Assembly: GCA_002498375.1 (NCBI GenBank)
Contig: DAHC01000003.1
Span: 214,323-223,968, forward strand
Length of the DNA stretch: 9,646 nt
Origin: Methanocorpusculum sp. UBA424
GTDB lineage: Archaea; Halobacteriota; Methanomicrobia; Methanomicrobiales; Methanocorpusculaceae
Reading direction: 5' to 3'
The notes beneath the pieces are model-generated. The model made no database searches and was not told the origin of the DNA. It worked only from the letters and a program-made list of their open reading frames with translations. The translations under genes were made by a program, and so were the position numbers. How positions within the stretch are numbered: the stretch's first letter is position 1; every line of letters starts with the position of its first letter. Below, piece by piece: positions 6,876-9,646 of the stretch.

Positions 6876-6894
6876 ATGTATGTCGGTCATACAT
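6876..6894. repeat. Perfect palindrome, 7-bp arms with 5-bp spacer
   Basis: ATGTATG-TCGGT-CATACAT is a perfect 19-bp interrupted palindrome about 80-98 bp before the rio1 ATG. The arm length and spacing suit a homodimeric helix-turn-helix repressor; in RNA it would form a small hairpin. No regulator gene lies in the window. Confidence 0.5.
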
Positions 6895-6908
6895 TGGAGG
6901 GGCAGGAT

Positions 6909-6943
6909 TGGTGTCAGGTTGGTTTTTGAAAAACATGACACCA
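6909..6943. repeat. GTGTCA dyad 1 / hairpin
   Basis: TGGTGTCA (6909-6916) and TGACACCA (6936-6943) are perfect 8-bp inverted arms. Inside them lies a second inverted pair, GTTTTT (6922-6927) and AAAAAC (6929-6934). As DNA it is a dyad operator with a 19-bp spacer between the GTGTCA cores. As + strand RNA it would fold and is followed by seven T (6945-6951). Confidence 0.55.
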
Positions 6944-6944
6944 G

Positions 6945-6951
6945 TTTTTTT
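6945..6951 (+). terminator. Possible + strand terminator T-tract after hairpin
   Basis: Seven consecutive T directly follow the 6909-6943 hairpin on the + strand, the form of a factor-independent terminator. No + strand gene precedes it, so it is either coincidence or the end of an unrecognised short + strand transcript. Confidence 0.25.
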
Positions 6952-6963
6952 GGTGAGGATGTT

Positions 6964-6993
6964 GTGTCAGGTTTGGGGAGGTGATGGTGACAC
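6964..6993. repeat. GTGTCA dyad 2
   Basis: GTGTCA (6964-6969) and TGACAC (6988-6993) are inverted with an 18-bp spacer, almost the geometry of dyad 1. The two dyad centres are about 52 bp apart, close to five helical turns, so proteins bound at both would face the same side of the DNA. Confidence 0.5.
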
Positions 6994-7013
6994 GATAAAT
7001 TCGGTTTATTGTG

Positions 7014-7035
7014 GCTTAATTTTAAAAATTAGAGC
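7014..7035. repeat. A+T-rich inverted repeat
   Basis: TAATTTT-A-AAAATTA (7017-7031) is a perfect inverted repeat. It extends outward to GCT and AGC with one bulged G at 7032. It may be a structural or binding site, or a TATA-like element, as its centre is pure A/T. Confidence 0.35.
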
Positions 7036-7099
7036 TTATAACGGTTTTATTGCGTGGTGTCAGGTTTTTCCCGAAACTCTCTTTTATGTAGTAATTAGG

Positions 7100-7109
7100 T
7101 ATATATTTA
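7100..7109 (-). promoter_or_regulatory. TATA-like element inside the gap
   Basis: Minus-strand TAAATATATA is the closest match to an archaeal TATA box in the window. A start about 27 bp downstream, near 7077, would give a roughly 280-nt leader for rio1 that includes the dyads, or a separate small RNA. The same stretch is A/T rich on the other strand, so direction is uncertain. Confidence 0.3.
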
Positions 7110-7190
7110 GGGTTTAGAAATTTTTCTCAGGGTTTTTGGAAAAATGTGACACTAAGGTCCAGGGTGGTTGAGCCGTATGATGGTGTTCAT

Positions 7191-7225
7191 TTATAGTCTC
7201 ACTTATAGTCTCATTTAACGTCTCA
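7191..7225. repeat. Three tandem 12-bp repeats
   Basis: TTATAGTCTCA occurs at 7191-7201 and again at 7203-7213, and a diverged copy TTAACGTCTCA is at 7215-7225. The period is exactly 12 bp. The repeats lie between the MBL gene's terminator and the GTGTCA array. Confidence 0.6.
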
Positions 7226-7249
7226 GGCTGCCCGGATAAAACACTGCCC

Positions 7250-7260
7250 AAAAAGAAAAA
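7250..7260 (-). terminator. Oligo-T terminator of the MBL-fold gene
   Basis: The minus strand reads TTTTTCTTTTT starting 13 nt after the MBL stop codon. Archaeal RNA polymerase stops efficiently at such T-runs without a hairpin. This ends the flavoprotein-MBL unit and separates it from rio1. Confidence 0.5.
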
Positions 7261-7273
7261 CAGAGAGTGAACC

Positions 7274-8089
7274 TCACCACTCGATCTTCAGCCCGACACC
7301 CACCTCATGTACCGGGATCACGTAATGGACCGCTGCTTTCACCGCAAACGAGGTACAGTGACAGGGATACATCTCCGTGATCCCCTCGTTTTTCATATAC
7401 GAAATCGTCTTCTCTGCCCGCTCATCCACTTTCTTCATATGCCAGCCGCCGATGATCCCGAGTATCGGTTTATTCGTCAGCTCTTTTGCATACGCACACA
7501 TATTACAGATTCCTGGATGCGAACAGCCGGTAATAACGTAAACGCCCGACGCCGTTTCATAAATCAGCGCCGAGTCCTCCAGGATATAATCCGGGACATA
7601 TCCCTCCGGCGTTTTTCTCGTGTCCATCTTCGGTCTCTGCTCGAACTCCTGCGTGATCGGGATCTCGCCAAGGAACGTTATATGATCGCTGATTTTGACC
7701 TGCTTCTTCGAGAGAATCAGGCGGGTCTTTTCCCGCATGGTCTCTTCGGAGACGGGCGAACCCGTCAGCAGATCGCCCCGGCGTTTCTCGGCGAACGTAT
7801 CAGGATGCGTGATCACTTGAAACGACGACGTTTCGAAGCGTTCCAGCAGATGAGGCAGTCCGCCGGTGTGGTCGTCGTGCCCGTGAGAGATCACGATTTT
7901 TGTCAGAGCTGAAAGATCGATCCCGAGTTTCTTCGCGTTCCGGATAAAAAGATCCGAGTAGCCGGTATCGAGCAGGATTTTTTCCGTCCCGTCCTCGATA
8001 TAGAAGCACAGTCCCGGCTCTCCGTAGAAATATTTGTCGATAAAGGTGTTATTGTCAACCAGTACAGTCAGTTTCATGTTTGTTACCAT
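7274..8089 (-). CDS. Metallo-beta-lactamase-fold hydrolase, COG1237 type
   Basis: A cytoplasmic MBL-fold metalloprotein of 271 residues. Family members are often labelled 7,8-dihydropterin-6-methyl-4-(beta-D-ribofuranosyl)aminobenzene-5'-phosphate synthase because of links to methanopterin; that label is weak and the true reaction is not settled here. Metal ligands are visible: Asp41 in LLDTG; His69, His71, Asp73 and His74 in SHGHDDHTGG; His191 in GCSHPGI; His217 in GGWHM; and His244 in YPCHCTS. These spaced blocks are typical of COG1237. The ATG at 8089 overlaps the flavoprotein stop (ATGGTAA). The ATG at 8077 (MKLTVLVDNN) agrees better with the family's start. Neither has a clear Shine-Dalgarno. 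The overlap implies co-translation with the flavoprotein. HxHxDH rather than HxExDH rules out a flavodiiron oxygen reductase core. Confidence 0.88.
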   Translation of the reverse strand: MVTNMKLTVLVDNNTFIDKYFYGEPGLCFYIEDGTEKILLDTGYSDLFIRNAKKLGIDLSALTKIVISHGHDDHTGGLPHLLERFETSSFQVITHPDTFAEKRRGDLLTGSPVSEETMREKTRLILSKKQVKISDHITFLGEIPITQEFEQRPKMDTRKTPEGYVPDYILEDSALIYETASGVYVITGCSHPGICNMCAYAKELTNKPILGIIGGWHMKKVDERAEKTISYMKNEGITEMYPCHCTSFAVKAAVHYVIPVHEVGVGLKIEW

Positions 8090-8778
8090 GGTTTTTTTCC
8101 GTCAAACCAGCCGTTCTCTTTCCAGTATGCTGCATCAGATGCGCTATACCTGTATTTATTCTGCACGAACCTCATCAGATAAAAGATCAGTCTGACTTTG
8201 AGACGGGGAGCTGAACCACGTTGTTTCAGAATTTTTTGCGAGGTCGCTTTCACCTCGAGTGCAATTTCCTCCCTTGTTTTGTTGGAAACCTGCCGCCACT
8301 CCGAAGCCTGGACCGCTTTTTTGAAGCTGTAGGTCCGGCCGACCCCCCACCAGTCAAAGGAGTCCTGCACATCTTTTACTGCATGCCGCATGCCTGCTCC
8401 GGCGGCTGTGGTGATAACGAGTGCCTGTTTCTTAAAGAACGCAGCCCGCGGTTTATGTGCCATCCACTGATACCCGAAGTGATCTAAAAGAGCCTTGACC
8501 TGACCGGGCACATGGAACACATACACAGGAGCCGCGATTATGAGCAGATCGGCATTCAGCATCGCGTCCGCGATCGGTTTGATGTATGTATAGTGGGGAC
8601 ATGTTGTGTTGTCGGAAAAACAGTTGAAGCAGCCGGTGCAGAAGTTCGGCATATCCTTTGGGAGGTGGAATTCGGTGACCGGATCACCGCCGGCGAGTTC
8701 TGCTATGAACTGCCGGGCGATGTTGTAGGTGCTGGATCTTTCCGTACGGCTCGTTCCGTAGATGACGGTGATTTTCAT
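8083..8778 (-). CDS. NADPH-dependent FMN reductase / iron-sulfur flavoprotein-like protein
   Basis: A flavodoxin-fold redox protein of 231 residues expected to bind FMN. GTSRTERSSTYNIA (8-21) is the FMN-phosphate loop. AAPVYVFHVPGQVKALLDHF (82-101) and ITTAAGAG (122-129) are the other flavin-contact regions. Cys47, Cys50, Cys53 and Cys60 form a CX2CX2CX6C cluster. This is close to the compact cysteine motif that binds a [4Fe-4S] centre in methanogen iron-sulfur flavoproteins, so a cluster is likely though not proved. The C-terminal YWKENGWFDGKKPW is a common ending in this reductase group. Residues 203-215 (KVRLIFYLMRFVQ) are hydrophobic and may lie against the membrane or a partner. It is the first gene of a two-gene unit with the MBL protein. 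The electron donor and acceptor are unknown. Confidence 0.85.
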   Translation of the reverse strand: MKITVIYGTSRTERSSTYNIARQFIAELAGGDPVTEFHLPKDMPNFCTGCFNCFSDNTTCPHYTYIKPIADAMLNADLLIIAAPVYVFHVPGQVKALLDHFGYQWMAHKPRAAFFKKQALVITTAAGAGMRHAVKDVQDSFDWWGVGRTYSFKKAVQASEWRQVSNKTREEIALEVKATSQKILKQRGSAPRLKVRLIFYLMRFVQNKYRYSASDAAYWKENGWFDGKKPW

Positions 8779-8805
8779 TGGATGATGGAGTATATACCTT
8801 CAGGA

Positions 8806-8820
8806 ATATTCTATTTTGCG
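8806..8820 (-). promoter_or_regulatory. Possible promoter of the flavoprotein-MBL unit
   Basis: Minus-strand CGCAAAATAGAATATT contains an A-rich BRE-like part and a TATA-like AGAATATT, 30-40 bp before the ATG, giving a leader of only a few nt. A second TATA-like sequence, TATATA at 8791-8796, lies only 12 bp from the ATG and is too close to serve this start. Confidence 0.3.
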
Positions 8821-8834
8821 CAGGAAGGATGTGT

Positions 8835-8840
8835 AAAAAA
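8835..8840 (-). terminator. Oligo-T terminator after tyrS
   Basis: Six T on the minus strand begin 5 nt after the tyrS stop codon, within TCCTCTTTTTTACAC. This is a plain archaeal T-run termination signal. No hairpin is seen. Confidence 0.4.
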
Positions 8841-8845
8841 GAGGA

Positions 8846-9646
8846 TTAGTTTTTATAGCTCTGCACATACGCGTAAGCATCCGCGAGGATCTCTGTAAGA
8901 GCATCGCCGCATGCAGCTTTGAGATCCATCGGGTGGATCTTTCCGCCGGCGTACGCCGTTTCAAGCTCTGCATAGCTGTGGAACTCGAGGTCCCCGCCGA
9001 ATTTCTCCGGCCGGCGGATCGCGATCGTGTCCATTCTCGGGAAGACGTTGTACCGGAAGATCTGCAGGATCGGGTTGCCTTCGGTCTCCGGCGGGCAGAA
9101 TGCCTTCTTCATCTTCTTTTTGATCTCTTCGGGCGAGTCGGCGACCGAGACGACGTTTCCTTTCGAAGAAGACATCTTCTCGCCGTCGAGACCGTTGACG
9201 ATCGGCGTGTGGATACATACCGGCGGCTTGTATCCAAGCGTGGGGAGGTGTTCGCGTGCGAGCATGTGGATCTTTCTCTGGTCGATCCCTCCGACTGCCG
9301 CGTCGACGTTGAGGGTCGGGATGTCGACGACCTGCATGACCGGGTAGACCATCTGGGAAACCATCGGGTTGTCCATCGCACGGCCGACTTCGTCCATACT
9401 GCGGGTGGCACGGTTCAGGGTGATCTGCTGGCAGAGGGTCAGCACTTCGGTCTGATACTTCGGAGTGAGCTGGACATCCGTTCCGAGAACGAACTCCGCG
9501 CCTTTCAGACCGACCGCCTCGATGCAGGCTTTGTTGTAGTCGGCAAGCTCTTTGATCTGTTCGAAGGTTCCTTTTCTGTTCAGATAGGCATGCAGGTTTG
9601 CGATCAAGACCACGACGTCAAACCCTGCTGCTTTCATATCCATCAG
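8846..9646 (-). CDS. tyrS: Tyrosyl-tRNA synthetase, archaeal type (5' end cut off by window)
   Basis: Class I aminoacyl-tRNA synthetase that charges tRNA-Tyr. The frame is open through the right edge: the codon before the ATG at 9643 is CTG (Leu), so that ATG is internal and the N-terminal part with the HIGH motif (perhaps 50-60 residues) lies outside. Counting from that Met, visible parts are FDVVVLIANLHAYL (8-21, Rossmann fold), VVDIPTLNVDAAVGGIDQRK (105-124) with the tyrosine-pocket GGIDQRKIHMLAR, and the KMSKS-type loop EKMSSSKGN (155-163). The GGIDQRK block and the short C-terminus mark it as TyrRS rather than the related TrpRS. It ends at VQSYKN with no S4-like domain, as is usual in archaea. 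A T-run follows. Confidence 0.94.
   Translation of the reverse strand: MMDMKAAGFDVVVLIANLHAYLNRKGTFEQIKELADYNKACIEAVGLKGAEFVLGTDVQLTPKYQTEVLTLCQQITLNRATRSMDEVGRAMDNPMVSQMVYPVMQVVDIPTLNVDAAVGGIDQRKIHMLAREHLPTLGYKPPVCIHTPIVNGLDGEKMSSSKGNVVSVADSPEEIKKKMKKAFCPPETEGNPILQIFRYNVFPRMDTIAIRRPEKFGGDLEFHSYAELETAYAGGKIHPMDLKAACGDALTEILADAYAYVQSYKN

Larger units (their letters stand above)
6797..7273. other. 477-bp gene-free region with iterated GTGTCA sites upstream of rio1
   Basis: No convincing protein gene is visible on either strand. The + strand is rich in G and T. The region holds the rio1 promoter, then a perfect palindrome (6876-6894) and two GTGTCA dyads (6909-6943 and 6964-6993). Next come an A+T-rich hairpin (7014-7035), a plus-oriented GTGTCA site at 7057-7062, a strong TATA-like stretch (7100-7109) and a minus-oriented site at 7147-7152. 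Three tandem 12-mers (7191-7225) and the oligo-T terminator of the MBL gene complete it. Entries below describe these separately. The amount of ordered structure is far above what a simple spacer would need. Confidence 0.7.

Noticed and set aside
6841..7000. C/D-box guide RNA
   Set aside because: CTGA occurs repeatedly on the minus strand because it is part of the inverted GTGTCAG site, but no proper RTGATGA C box is found at a suitable distance.
6812..7117. A + strand open frame of 101 codons in the rio1 upstream gap
   Set aside because: It starts with TTG without a ribosome-binding site. Its Cys/Val/Gly-rich composition reflects the G+T-rich strand, it runs through the dyads, and it resembles no family I recognise.
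6909..7152. Insertion sequence or MITE ends formed by GTGTCA inverted repeats
   Set aside because: No transposase fragment and no target-site duplication are seen, and the multiple internal copies do not define two ends.
6847..7225. CRISPR array
   Set aside because: Repeats are 6-14 bp, occur in both orientations, and are irregularly spaced. There are no uniform spacers and no cas genes.
7274..8778. Split flavodiiron (oxygen or NO reductase) system
   Set aside because: The MBL protein has HxHxDH and COG1237-specific blocks, not the HxExDH diiron ligands. The flavoprotein is of the FMN-reductase/iron-sulfur type rather than a flavodoxin.

Overview
This window is archaeal and almost certainly from a euryarchaeon. 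Rio1, the two-KH-domain protein Pno1, Hel308, the KEOPS subunit Cgi121 and an archaeal-type TyrRS are all present. There are no strong Shine-Dalgarno sites at most starts, and BRE/TATA-like promoters are visible. Intermediate base composition, an iron-sulfur-flavoprotein-like protein and paired secreted transglutaminase-like proteins suggest a methanogen of the Methanomicrobiales, perhaps Methanocorpusculum. That placement is from memory and unverified.

Layout: a 5'-truncated GNAT acetyltransferase (left edge to 482, + strand) converges on a long series of minus-strand genes and overlaps the last of them by 25 bp. Read in transcription order (right to left), that series is as follows. First comes a TyrRS gene truncated at the right edge, then a cysteine-rich NADPH/FMN-type flavoprotein overlapping an MBL-fold hydrolase of the COG1237 type. 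A 477-bp gene-free stretch follows (6797-7273). Then come rio1, pno1, hel308 and cgi121, and finally two tandem secreted transglutaminase-like paralogs.

rio1 and pno1 (3 nt apart) both act in maturation of the small ribosomal subunit. hel308 and cgi121 are coupled by an ATGA overlap and join a replication-fork/repair helicase to the tRNA-binding subunit of the t6A-making KEOPS complex. Hel308 ends in a PCNA-binding (PIP-box) peptide whose final codons also supply the best ribosome-binding site for cgi121. The two transglutaminase-like genes are a tandem duplication that carried its upstream promoter/leader with it.

The least explained part is the 477-bp gap upstream of rio1. It holds seven copies of a GTGTCA half-site in both orientations, two of which form dyads with 18-19 bp spacers. 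It also holds a perfect 7-bp-arm palindrome, a hairpin followed by seven T on the + strand, strong TATA-like sequences and three tandem 12-bp repeats. It could be a multi-operator control region for the rio1 operon or contain an undescribed RNA. No complete defence system, mobile element or CRISPR array was seen.
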